DNA of 64,000 nucleotides from Lepturacanthus savala (taxonomy: Eukaryota; Chordata; Actinopteri; Scombriformes; Trichiuridae). The first letter of the stretch is position 1, and each line of letters begins with the position of its first letter. Made by a program: the position numbers and the translations under genes. The notes under the pieces were generated by a model, which searched no databases, was not told where the DNA came from, and was given only the letters and a program-made list of their open reading frames with translations. Of this stretch, positions 23,931 to 35,080 are shown in pieces. Location of the stretch: the NCBI GenBank assembly GCA_030544235.1, contig CM060461.1, forward strand, positions 29,015,633-29,079,632. Reading direction: 5' to 3'.

Positions 23931-25803
23931 ACCTAATGACCTGTCTAAAATGGATGGAGACAATACAGCGGAGTACGGCTGAAAATATAATAGACCACGA
24001 CATAAAAGGAACAGAAGAGCAGCAAAACAGAGAAAGCAAACAGTATAAGAAGCGGAAAATAAATCTAAGATGCATGCAAGAGGAGGAAAAGATAGAAACA
24101 AGACATAATAGCAGTGTATCACTCTGGATCTCTTGCATCTTTACCTTGGATAGAGAGATATGTGTGTCTGCACAGCCCTGCCACATAGATAGGACAGCGT
24201 AAGATGAATGAGATGGGTAAATATGCTTGTGCTTATCCTATAACCATCAGGGACATTCTGATGATAACAGCAGGAATGTTAGGGGTGTCTGCGGGTTTGG
24301 TACCTTATCTATGGTGTGTGTGTGGGTTTGTCTGCAAATGTTGGTGCAGTGTTTATGTTTTAGTTGTCTATGATGTAGTTTATGCAGAATACTATTCAAC
24401 AGAATGGGTCTTCAATATCGTAGCTCTATTAAAATAATGTACTAAGTTATTTTTTGATGAAAGTGACTTTTTGGCTTAAATCATCTCTTGATGATGCTGC
24501 CATGTCGGGTAGAATCACCTTAATCCTGAGTCATAAGGATCAGAATCTTTAGGACAATTGTCATTTTTTACTAAGGACATGTTATTTTTTGCCCAAGTAG
24601 AAGCAATAATCTATGGTGCAGAAAAAGCTGTAAACATGGTTCTTGAATCAATTTCTACTGTTGCGTAATAAAGGCTTTAGGTTCTAATGTTTTATAGTAG
24701 ATTAGTCTAAATTTCACAAGTGATTCTTTAATAATAATTTAATATAAAGTGCTGTGCATATCAAGACATTCATTGTAGCCAAATACAAAGAAAGAAAGGA
24801 AGTTTCAGGATCTTCAGTCTATAAAACATGTGTCATCACTTCAATGAAAATTTGCCACATTTCAGATTTCAAAAAGTTGTCAAAACTGGACGTTGGAGAT
24901 GAGTTACATTAAACAAAAAATCCTGCAAAGAAGACGCGGGAAAGTGATGAAAAGGGAATTACCCCCTGACCAATTTATTTACCTGACATGTGTTTAATTT
25001 AATGCCAGGTAATGTAAGTTTTGAATTTGCAATATAGAATGAAAGGACAGTTTTAGCCAGGTTAAAGATGTCTAAAATCACACTAGAATATTCAGAAATT
25101 CTCCTGAGCCACTTTATTCTTTAATGAATGTCAACAGGCATCCACTGTCATGCCCTTTTTGATTGAAATTATTAATAAATATAATATTCTCTGCATTTCA
25201 TAAAGTTTTTGGTTTGTTTTCTCCAAAACCTAATGATATTACTCAGGCCATTATTTCCATAGGGTGCTATCATTCATTATGACTATAAGAGTTAACTCTA
25301 CTATGTACTAAATACTATCTGGAGTGCATCAAGTCCAGATCATATTTCAAAGTGTATTTTATAGAATTTAAAGTTGGTTTAACAAGTGAAAAAAATGATT
25401 ATTACTGATAATTACAATTAAATCAATCCAACCAAAATGAATGGACAATTTGATATATTATCATATTATATTATTATATAACGTGTAGGTTTTGTGTAAG
25501 AAGTAACTATGCCAAAATACCACAACATACAATACCACCAATGTCCACTAGAGGCTGCGTACAATTAGACTCACAATCAGTCTTTAAATGTTTCACTCAA
25601 CTATAGAGACAGAAGACAATCTCCCATGTTTCCCTGCTAAAATTGTGTGGAAACCCATAAAAGGAGGAAATTATTTTATTTGCGTTTGAAATTTGTTAGT
25701 AATCAATAGAATAGAAAAGCAAAAAAAGCAAAAAAACAAAAAAACAAACTGTGCACTGCTCTCACCTACATAAAATACATTATGAAAGCTGGCACTATTG
25801 ATC
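23931..25803. other. Unassigned non-coding sequence
   Basis: No recognisable gene, RNA or repeat. A TGTGTGTGGG-rich patch lies at about 24315. Composition is AT-rich from 24430 on. Confidence 0.5.
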
Positions 25804-26090
25804 CTAAAGGTCACGTTTTATGAATAAACACTTTCAAGGCTCTGTTTAATCATTAAGGTCTAGAGGTTATATAGAAACTGCCCCATGCAACAAACACTCA
25901 GAAAATCTGCAGCCAATCAGAAGAGAGGTACATGAATATTTATGAGACAGACCAAAAACCACCTGTGCTTTCTGGAGCCCAACCAACACAAATGAGAGCA
26001 GCACTGTAAAAATACATTGAGTTGAAGATTTTTTACATTAAATTGCAAATATGTAATGTTAGTGGTATAAAAATTTCTAAATAAAATTAT
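25804..26090 (+). mobile_element. TTAA-type (Kolobok-like) element, internally deleted copy
   Basis: The left end CTAA-AGGTCACGTTTTATGAA corresponds to TTAA-AGGTCCCATTTCATGCA of the copy at 18968, with one change in the target site. It then has CAGCCAATCAGAAGAGAGGT, AATATTTATGAGACAGACC, TGTGCTTTCTGGAGCCC and GGTATAAAAATTTCTAAATA. The right terminus is not preserved. Confidence 0.6.
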
Positions 26091-27660
26091 TAGAATTGAT
26101 ATCGCTGACTGAGGCCCTTCTTGGTATTGGATTGAAACCAAATTTTGCAGTATGGACCACGCCTGCTTCCTGGTATTCATCATTTGCTTTACTCCCAGGT
26201 TGCAGAACATAGTTCCAGAGCATGAAAGGCAACAAGCTTCAGGTCATTTAGGATTTTTTTGGCTCTCAGTGAATCACTGAAGAGCAGAAGTGCAAACTGG
26301 GAAGACGTGCGTCTGCAGTCGAGTATCTGACACACAACACTGTTTGTGTTTCAAAGGAAACACACACACACTAGTGCACTGAGATTTGCAGTGCTGTGTG
26401 TCACACACAGACTTTAAGCACCATATTTTGTTTGTTTTTTTAAAAAAAAAATATGGAGGAAAAAAATAACTTGGTCTGTAAATGCTGATTTGTCAGTCTT
26501 AGTGACATTTACCTTCAATTTTACTTTACTTTCTCAACCTTTTTTTTATTTCATATGTGTGTATGGGCACGGATGTGTGTGTTGTTTATGTTATGGAAAA
26601 TAAATAAATAAATAAAAAAGTTGCGAGTTGCCGTTTTTCTCTCACTTCTATGTATAGATCACAGGCAGCTTCTGAGAGTGTTTGTAGCCGACATCTGAGC
26701 CACGCAGGTACGCAGCGGGGGGCAGGGACTCATGTCTTCCTGTTTCTACAGAGGTGTGTTTGTGAATAAAAATGTGTTGTTTACTTCTATATCAGTCGCA
26801 CCCCAGAGTTAACGATTTGTATACCTGAACTATGAATGGGGAAGTTGCATTTCATTGTTTATGAGTTCAGATTTCCTGAAGAGCTCTGGGAAGTTACTTA
26901 TTAACGGCAAAGTTCACACTAAAGTGGGACTCTTTTTTTCCATAATACTATTGTTACATCCATTCTGTCTAAGCAACAAACCACTTCCCAAACCGTGTTT
27001 CTAAATGGTCAGGAGTAGGTTAGGAGAATATTATCATTCTTATCTGTGAGAGTCTAGTGCAACTCTGTAGATGTGGAGTTTAAAAAAATAAAAAAATGCT
27101 TATCGACGGCTCTCTTTCAAGAATCTATCTCCAGGTGACTTAAAAGAGACTGACTTCAAAAGCTAGAGGAGTCAGTCTGGAGTGAGGAACAGTGAGTTGA
27201 CCAGCCAGATGCTGGTCTCCTTGAATCTCTCTGCAGCACCTCTACTATCACACACACAACCGGCCGTTTGATGTTTAGACTTCAAGGCACAAAGCAATCT
27301 TAGAAAACTGTTCACACGCATTTTTATTTGTTACTGGCTCTGTTAGTAGGCACAAAAAAAAAAAAAGTATCGATAAAAGGAGTCAACAGATGTTCTTTTG
27401 TTTCTTTTTATGGTTTGCAGATGTTCTCGAAAAACTTTGGACGTAGAATATTTTAACCCTCATGTTGTGTTTGTTTTAATGTTAATCAATTTGGTGTTCC
27501 AACACAATGACTCATAATAAAAACAGTAATAATACATATATTATCACCTCTTGCTGTTGTATTTTTTTTTATCAACATAACCACTTGTGAACATTATACG
27601 TTTTGAACTATTTGTTATTTATGGCCAGTATGTCTCATTGATCTGAACTTATACGTCTTG

Positions 27661-27664
<4 letters not shown>
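26091..27664. other. Unassigned non-coding sequence
   Basis: Contains simple patches (A10-A13 runs near 26431, 27354; AAATAAATAAATAAA at about 26600). No coding or repeat family recognised. Confidence 0.5.

Positions 27665-27731
<67 letters not shown>
27665..27731 (+). repeat. (AT)n microsatellite, 67 bp
   Basis: Pure AT dinucleotides, long enough to extrude a cruciform. Confidence 0.97.
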
Positions 27732-27735
<4 letters not shown>

Positions 27736-28147
27736 CTGTGTTTGTTTCTTGACGTCTGTGGACTAGTTGTGGAAAAAGTTATGCAAAGTATAGCAACGCA
27801 TATAGTATAGCACTCTCCTACTGATTTTAATTTGGACATTCTGCTACGAACATTAATGCATTAAACATGTTACACGTTTCAAAATGTGGACGCAGACTGT
27901 GGCCACTGGATCTTTTAGTGGTTCACAGTACCAGACTGTACCTGCTGACTTTCACTAATATGTTAATATGTGCAAAGAAATGTTCTCACTGTTACTGTTT
28001 GGATTCACACCACGCAATTATGTGCTATAAAACACACCACATGTGTATGTTAGTGACTCAGAATCATTCTAAATTGACAGGTGTGTCTGTGGTTTGAGGA
28101 TCAGGAAACTGCCACGCCCACATTTCCAAGGTGGGAGCGAGAAAAGG

Positions 28148-28180
28148 CAAATCATTTACTTTTCTGAAGTAAATGATTTG
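28148..28180. other. Perfect 14-bp hairpin
   Basis: CAAATCATTTACTT (28148-28161) pairs without mismatch with AAGTAAATGATTTG (28167-28180) across a 5-nt loop TTCTG. It is followed by T9G12 at 28191-28211, so it is not a bacterial-type terminator. Function unknown. Confidence 0.85.
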
Positions 28181-28190
28181 AGTCAGAGTG

Positions 28191-28211
28191 TTTTTTTTTG
28201 GGGGGGGGGGG
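28191..28211 (+). repeat. T9-G12 homopolymer junction
   Basis: Nine T immediately followed by twelve G. The exact length is uncertain in any assembly. Confidence 0.95.
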
Positions 28212-28327
28212 TTGTGTTGATTACATAGTGAGGTATAATTTCCTTGTGAACTAGTAGTGCAGGAACTGTTTTGTTGTGATGAGGATGCTGTCAATTTCAG
28301 AGCAGCCTAACACGTGAGAGTTTAATT

Positions 28328-28362
28328 TGATTCAATTCGGTTCAATTCAGTTCAATTCAATA
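28328..28362 (+). repeat. 10-bp tandem repeat, TTCAATTCNG
   Basis: About three and a half copies of GTTCAATTCA-type units with single-base differences. Confidence 0.8.
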
Positions 28363-28584
28363 CACTTTGTTTTAACAACAAGGAAGCTACAGTAAAAGGT
28401 AATCAGTTGCTGAGGTGAGCTATTTCCACCAAAACATCCCAATAAATATCAATAAAATACTGATAATGTACAATTACTGCTAAAACTAGATTGTTGTATG
28501 TTGGCTGTTTAAAGAAACTGTTTTAATTTGTATATGCTTCTCCCTGATTTACAGGGGAGATTGGAGAACAGGTTGAACTCGAGA

Positions 28585-28588
28585 TGTG

Positions 28589-28654
<66 letters not shown>
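28585..28654 (+). repeat. Compound (TG)n(AG)n microsatellite
   Basis: TG run with one TTTG interruption to 28630, then an AG run of about 12 units to 28654. Confidence 0.96.
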
Positions 28655-29090
28655 GCAGAGAGCATGCAGGCTGTAAACAAGAGAGTGAGTTCCTGATTTT
28701 ATTTTGAAGGATTTATTTTGAGCTCATAAAAGGGTGTTTCTGAAAATATATTATGTTCCTGAATGTGTATTTCTCAGTGAATATACAGCGACTGTAAACT
28801 AATGTACTTCATGGTAAGATAAAGAGAAAAGTTGTGCAATTGAAGAAATTTATTTATTTATGCTGTTTTTCTCTTTTTTTCTACTGTTTTGTAGTTCACT
28901 CAAAAAAATCATTTATTGGGTGAACATTAAAAAAAATATGGAAAGTATATATGCAAATCTAGCAAGAAATTGTTAAGAATATCATTTTAAATATAATTGT
29001 ACCTACATCACTCACACTTAAATCAAACATGTTACAAAAAGTGTTGGATTTAGAGTCTACTGCAACTGTTAATGTGCAGTGATTACCTGT

Positions 29091-29155
29091 ACTAGTGAAT
29101 GTGTAAAATTAACTATTAGCTCAAAGCTAATAGTCAATATTACACTTTCACTAGT
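29091..29155. other. 65-nt foldback, 31-bp arms, 3-nt loop
   Basis: The left arm (29091-29121) begins ACTAGTGAATGTGTAAAATT and ends ACTATTAGCT. The right arm (29125-29155) is its inverted copy with 28 of 31 positions matching. The loop is CAA. The innermost 10 bp and outermost 9 bp are perfect; mismatches lie at arm positions 10, 17 and 21. Pairing does not continue outside. It fits a miniature foldback element or the hairpin of a small-RNA precursor. A 3-nt loop is short for a Dicer/Drosha substrate. No known family was recognised. Confidence 0.85.
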
Positions 29156-30324
29156 GCTTCAGGAAAGGTTGAGAATAAAGTACCAACATAATTGGAAAAT
29201 AATTTTGTTTTATTATAACTGATTCTTTTAGTACCTCAAAATTCTACAATAAATGCGGTTCTGTAAGTGCAGTCGGGAAATAAAAAACCCACAAAGATAA
29301 TTTGCTCTGCGTCTCATTTACAAGAAGAAAACAGTCAGCTGTGCTGTGGATATCAACATGTGCACAAATAGGATCTGAACCACTGAGATCTCAATTAAAG
29401 GCTCCTAGATTGCATGTGTATTCTAATAGATTGCATGTGGATGTGATGGATGTTTTGTGGGTGATTTACTAAGAATGATTGTAAATGACAACAGGTAAAG
29501 TGTGTGACAGCAGTATTTAAATGGGAGTTTCATATGTTTTAATGGTTTCCACAGAGAGTTTAGATGTACAAAGATGGATGGAGGAGTCTTTTTCATTAGT
29601 TAGTTACTATAGATTGAAATAAAAACTAAATTGAATCGTAAAAACTGTTTATATGACTATATTGGACCAATGCTCTTTCATCAATACTCATAATGTAGTC
29701 GCTGGTCACAAAGTAATTAATTTTAGACAGCAGTGTTTGCACTGCAATGTGTTTTAATGATAAGACATGAGACCCATTTTTTGTTTTTTATAAAAGGAAG
29801 TTGTAAAGGTGGCTGTGATGAAGCTGCTGACCTGATATCTTCTTCATAAAAAAGATGAATATGAAGCTATAGTGGACCAGTCTGATGTGTGGTTTCAAAT
29901 GATTTAATAGAGGTAAATACAGGCTGCAACACTGGACTAAGCCTTCAGATGCTGAAAAAGAAGCTTTTCATGCAATATAAAGCAGCCGTGGACAGCAGAT
30001 ACTGTGAGAATCAGCCACATTCATGTATAGATCAATGCAGACTAGTTTGCTGATTTTAAGAGATTTTTAATTGAAATGCTACTCTCCGCCCACCTGTGAC
30101 CTTGAAGAGGAATGCTTTAGAATGCTTAGTCATAGAAGTGAAAAAAGAATACAACCAATACTTCTTTTATTGTGCCTGTCTATAGTTGTTTGCACCTTAA
30201 TTTGAAACATTTGAAACCCAGACACATTCTCCATCACATGACTTTCATTCAGGCTGGTAGATCACAGTGAGTGTGCTAATTAATCTATTCACATTTTTTC
30301 CATCAGTATTCTGATAGTTCATAT
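29156..30324. other. Unassigned non-coding sequence
   Basis: AT-rich; nothing coding or repeated recognised. Confidence 0.5.
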
Positions 30325-30606
30325 TCATTCATTCATTCATTATTCTATACCTGCTTATTACCTGCATTAGGGTCACATGGTCTGCTGCAGCCAATCCCAG
30401 TGCATTACATGTGAGAGGCAGGGATACACCCCAGATGGTTGCCAGCTTATCATGGGGCACACACACAATTCACTCACACAATCACACCTATGGACAATTC
30501 AGTGCCCAGGCCCTCAGCATGTTTTTGGACTGTGGGAGGAAGCCGGAGTACCCGGTGAAAACTCACACAGACACGGGAAGAACATGCAAACTCCACACAG
30601 AAAGGT
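30325..30606 (-). mobile_element. LINE 3' end (L2-like) with (ATGAA-type) tail
   Basis: Read on the minus strand it starts TTTCTGTGTGGAGTTTGCAT, contains CTCCGGCTTCCTCCCACAGT and ATGATAAGCTGGCAACCATC, and ends with a (TGAA)n tail (ATTCATTCATTCATTCATT at 30328-30346 on the plus strand). This order is the standard teleost version of a very abundant non-LTR 3' end. L2 elements carry (TGAA)n-type tails, hence the assignment. There is no coding part; the overlapping 68-105-codon frames are artefacts. Confidence 0.65.
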
Positions 30607-32035
30607 TTATTCATTGAAGCAAAAGTACTTAACAGGATATTGTGTGTTATTTTGCACTTTTGAACAACTGTCTTCCGCCTGGCCCTCCCTGTAGTTATCA
30701 GTTGGTTATCAGCCACCAATCTCAAGGCTGTTCCCTTCCTTTTTTCAGGCTTATGTGATAGTTAGCAGTCAAATCTGGTCTTTTCTTTTGCTTTCCTTCA
30801 GCTGTCTTTGGCTGCAGTGAGACAGGGGGGACTTGGTTTTGCTAAGAAGTTTGTTTTCTTCCATTTGCTTTCTGATTTGGCGTCACCTGCAGCCTTTATT
30901 TCTTGATTCACTTTCAGTTTCTGCAGGTAAATTTGTGTTAATTGTTTGGATTGAACACTTGAATTTATTTTACCGGTGCACTCTACAATATATGAGAAAA
31001 AGTTTTCCTGACTACATCGGCTGTTTGTTGCTGCTTCCCTTATCCCGAGACACCTGCAGGGTTGTAACAGCGCTGCACAATTAGGACTCGGATGAAGCGT
31101 CATCCCATTGTCCAGCATGTAGCTGTCATGACAAAAGTATCCGTAGCTGGCGTTGGTAAATAGGAGAGCAGGGTGAAAGTGAATAATAAATGAACTGCGA
31201 ATCCTACTGTGAAAAAGAAAAGGAAACAAAGAAGAGAACAAGGCAATAATGAATGTTTCAAAAACCTCTTCAGACTCCTAACTTAAATTGGATTTTAACT
31301 CCCCAGAGTGCAGGTTGTAGATGTTTATTTTCATTCAATTGTCAAGCGTCGCTGATGACAAGTTAACAGCCCTGCCACGGAATGCAAATCATGTTGGCTT
31401 TCTCATTTTGCTGCCAGGTGGAGTTCTCAATATGTCGTTCAGGCAGGGCTTGCTTCCACTACAGAGCCTAAATAATGAATAATTTAAAAACTCTGAAATG
31501 GTTCCATTGTCAAGCACTGTTGTTAAGACCCAACTTCAATGCCCGTCAACCTGACAAGCTACCAAATACCTTTTTTTTAATATCTCTGGCACTTATACAA
31601 ACGAAACATGTCATTTCTCTTTGAAATTGGCAGGATTAAAAGAAAACTTGGACCATAATCAACCATGCGAGGTTGTTCAACCTATGGCATGCTTAATGAG
31701 GTAAAAAAAAAAAATAGCTAATGCTGCTTTTTTCTATCTTTAAAAACATTTGATGAATAATAAATGTGAAAAATATAGAATGAATACAAATGTAATCCTC
31801 AGCAATACAGCATCCGGCAAAATTACAGGATAGTATACCTATTCATGTAACATTTGAGTTGAAATAAACAGGACAATACTTTTGACAAGAAAATACACTT
31901 TCGGGGAATCTATGCTAGAAATTCTGACAACTCATACAGTACATACCCTGCCAGAGCTATAAATGGCTTCCTGGTGACAGTTTTGTGCATTAGAAACCAA
32001 CACCCTGTCATGTAAATTTCACTTTACAACAGCAG
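30607..32035. other. Unique-looking sequence, possible conserved element at 30800-31250
   Basis: No repeat family. The stretch about 30800-31250 is compositionally balanced and contains a 147-codon minus-strand frame (30798-31241) lacking any domain, Kozak context or splice support. I do not call it a gene. The segment around 31370-31460 is similarly balanced. Confidence 0.35.
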
Positions 32036-32300
32036 ACCATAGACTGTTTACCTACCGGACGGCACCAGTTGGTTTGTAGACGCTGTTTTGAGGCTTAATC
32101 GCTGGTGAAATGTTTGTTTTTTAGTCATAAGTGTCGCTCTCGTGAACATGTTTGGACGAGAGTGTGGAGCTGGGTGGAAGTTTCACCTAATAGACAACAT
32201 GCTGAAGCCCCCTAGTGGCGAGCCACCTGTCACTTAAAACTGTAGCTACTTAATTATGCATCATTTGAAGCTATCATAAAATGGAAATGGGTGAGTGCTA
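32036..32300 (+). repeat. Dispersed teleost repeat, ACCATAGACTG family
   Basis: The block order ACCATAGACTGTTTACC, TGGTTTGTAGACGCTGTTTT, GAGGCTT, ATGTTTGGACGAGAGTGTGG, AGCCACCTGTCACTTAAAAC, TTAATTATGCATCATTTGAA is that of a highly repeated fish interspersed element. It is recognised from memory, without a database check. Class unknown, no coding capacity. Confidence 0.5.
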
Positions 32301-32958
32301 ATAAAATCTGTCCCCTGCAATTTTTGTCTTCTGCATTGGACTCACTGATCAGCACTGGAGTTTTACTCCTCGGAGAAGAGGCTGAGTTTTACCAGCACGT
32401 ACTTTATACTAGGTCTCTCTGAGGAGAGAGAAGAAGGCAGCATTCCAGGTCTCGACAGCTCAGAGTGTTCTCTCAACATACACACTTGCGCCTTGACCAC
32501 CTGCTACACCAGATAGACAAACTGATAATGGTGTCACTGTTAGAGACATTTTCAGAGAAGGAAATTATCTGAGGTGGCTGCTCTGTTAATATTCTGACAG
32601 GCAGGACTTTACAAACATCAGACTAGATGTGGTGATTGTGTCTCCTGAAGCAGAACAGGCATCAGTGTTGTTATAAATACATACATGTGCGTTGGTGTTA
32701 GTTACCATTTTAGATCACTTCCAATGACTTTTTGTCTTCTTTAAATGAAAACCAGAGAGAGGAACACAGCCAGCAGCACTTATGTTAATTTTACATATGC
32801 ACTGCTGGCTGTGTTTCTCTGTGCATGTTTGCTCGCATTTTCCTATGCATTTTCAATTTGAACAGTGAAATTATAATATGATCATGTACGATGTGTGGGC
32901 TAATCTATCCTTGCATTTGCTTAAAGTGATGCTCTGTTTTGTTGTAAATACCCTGAAT
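32301..32958. other. Unassigned non-coding sequence
   Basis: Two related segments, CCAGCAGCACTTATG and CACTGCTGGCTGTGTTTCTC, at about 32770-32822 form a loose inverted repeat (CACAGCCAGCAG / CTGCTGGCTGTG). Otherwise nothing recognised. Confidence 0.45.
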
Positions 32959-33813
32959 CAGAGGTGTCAGACTCATCGTGGGCCGGATTAGTACAAATGA
33001 TGCCTCATGGGGGCTGGATTATTTTTCTGCTCAAATCAATTTGACTCATCACGTGGATATTTAGGCTACTTGCACATGTATTTGAAATCATTCTAGAAGG
33101 CCTACATTTACTAATCAATTATAGATTGCATTTTTCACACATGAAACAAATAGCCACAAGGCGAATAGTTTTGCCTTGTACCTCCCAGATCTTTCTTGAA
33201 ACGGAAAGATTTTAATTGCCTGGTAACACAACCAGAGGTCAGCGCAAATAGCAGCTAGCAACTTTCTGAAATGGAGATAATTCATAGCACTATGTTTAAT
33301 TAGGTTTAATTTATCCTTAGGGCTGGTAATCAATTTCAAAAAGAAAGAAAATTGTTTAATGCCACCATTTGTTGTGATTATTCACAATGAATTCCTTTTT
33401 TTCTTCTTAATACTGACGCTTATAATGTATTTTTAAAAGTAAAATTTACAGAATTGATGTTGAGTAAAGATGAAAAAAGTGTATTCAAATTCAAATACTA
33501 TAATTATTGGCATATTTGTTTAAACCTTGAACACAGACTCCCTCTCGTGTACAGATTTCCAATAAAAACATCAAGGCCATCGCTTGTCAAGCTGAAAGGC
33601 AGATAAATTATCTGCACTAACAGAAATAATAACATAACCCAGACTTTCTTATGCACTAATATATATGATAATTAACAACATAAATGTGTTCCATGTTCCA
33701 AGTGCCAGTTGAATTTCAACTAGGTCGACAATAGACAATATGAAAAAAAGTATAAAGTAATTTCTTTCTTTTTCGCCAGATCCAGCTTGTGGACCATATA
33801 TTTGACATCTCTG
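32959..33813. mobile_element. Complete non-autonomous hAT element, 855 bp
   Basis: The left end CAGAGGTGTCAGACTCATCG and the reverse complement of the right end, CAGAGATGTCAAATATATGG, give inverted termini with the hAT pattern CAGNGRTGTCA. The following GTGGGCCGGATTAG and the right-hand CCAGATCCAGCTTGTGGACC match the two ends of a common fish and vertebrate hAT family. The 8-bp flanks CCCTGAAT (32951-32958) and TCCTAAAT (33814-33821) agree at 6 of 8, both differences being transitions, so they are probably a decayed target duplication. The interior is AT-rich and non-coding. Confidence 0.8.
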
Positions 33814-34260
33814 TCCTAAATGAACATCTCTGAGCACAGTTTTAGTGCGATATTCTTCCCTCCCATCTTGGAACACATAGAGGTAATGCAAGGCAAACAT
33901 TTTCACACATTTATGTGGTGGTGCTGCCTTCAGTCATTAATCAGAATGTTCTCTGTTGCACTAAAACAGGTCATATAAGAATTCAATGTAAAGCTTTTGT
34001 AGAAAACAGCTTGCAGGGTTTGGCTCGATGGAGATGGAAAACAGATAAAGGATCAGACGTTATTAGGTAGATATGGCCAAAAGAAAAAATAATACACAGT
34101 CCATGGGGACTGAGGATAGTGAGACTGTGTACTGAAAGAGTGTAGACCTGAATGCCGACTTGCAGAATGCCCCCATTTCATGGGAGAGAGAGACATAGAA
34201 AATCATTGGTATATTCGTACAAAAGGAAATAACCAGATAAAAAAGAGTGAAAGAAAGTGA
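33814..34260. other. Unassigned non-coding sequence
   Basis: Nothing recognised. Confidence 0.45.
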
Positions 34261-35080
34261 AAATTAAAACCGCAAGTGGTGATGATCGGGCCCTTGCTCA
34301 TCCCACACCACCACGTGGGTGTGTTTGGACAAGATATAAATATATACCCAATTTCATGTTCCTACTCTAAAAAAAAGAGGCGTTTAGAAAGAGCTTGCGA
34401 CCCGTGTATCAATTTTCATGATGATATGAGGTCTTTAAAGCCATCAAAAAGCCAAACATATTTACATGGCTAGTGTCTGTACATGGTGGAGCCACCATGG
34501 CCAGACTCTTTATCATAACATAAAGGTTTTAATAACTTTTAATGACACATCCCTTGAGAACATACTGACAGAGTTTGAGGTTAATACAATAAAATCTCTA
34601 GGATGAGTTCATTCAGATGCGAGGTGTGGAAATGGCCAAAATTACACTTTTGGCAAAATTTTTTTCAAGATAGCTGACTTCCTGTTGGGACTTCACAATG
34701 TCGTTAAAAGGCTTTTTTGTGAGTCTTGGTATGAGGGTTTTTTGAAAGTTTCCAGGGGGCACTGTGTGATCATGCCGGCAAGAAGGTTTATTGAAGAAGA
34801 GTGATGTTTCCACGCATGCGTGAGTTATTCTTCTCCCCGGGACTGAAAGGAATGTATTGTTTTTGTCCATTTCGATAAAAAGTGAAACTCGACATCCTTT
34901 GTTTTGACAAATTACCACAGAAACCAACAGAATATGTACATTTTCACCACTCCTGATGTGCATGCCAAATTCTTAGAGTTTTGAGTTTGACCCCAAAAAG
35001 TCAGTTCCTTTTGACTAATTCCTTCAGTTCCAATAGGGCCTTCACTGACTGCTGTGCAGTCGCCGCTTAGGCCCTAATAA
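34261..35080 (+). mobile_element. Dispersed fish repeat ending in a GC-rich double hairpin
   Basis: Blocks such as GGGCCCTTGCTC, AATTTCATGTTCC, TGACTTCCTGTTGGGACTTC, GTTTGACCCCAAAAAGTC and AATAGGGCCTTCACTG, in this order, correspond to an abundant teleost interspersed repeat (recognised from memory). The 3' end folds. TAGGGCCT (35034-35041) pairs with AGGCCCTA (35069-35076), and inside it GACTGC (35047-35052) pairs with GCAGTC (35056-35061). The element then reads CTAA followed by T, compatible with, but not proof of, a Helitron-type 3' end. The 116-codon minus-strand frame here is not supported. Confidence 0.5.

Noticed and set aside
28148..28211. Intrinsic transcription terminator (hairpin plus T-run)
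   Set aside because: The genome is vertebrate, and the T-run is 11 bp away and followed by G12.
29091..29155. Confident microRNA gene
   Set aside because: The 3-nt loop is too tight and no known family seed was recognised. Kept only as an unexplained foldback.
30798..31241. 147-codon minus-strand frame as a gene
   Set aside because: No domain, no splice or start context, and plus-strand frames overlap. Such a length is expected by chance in 64 kb.
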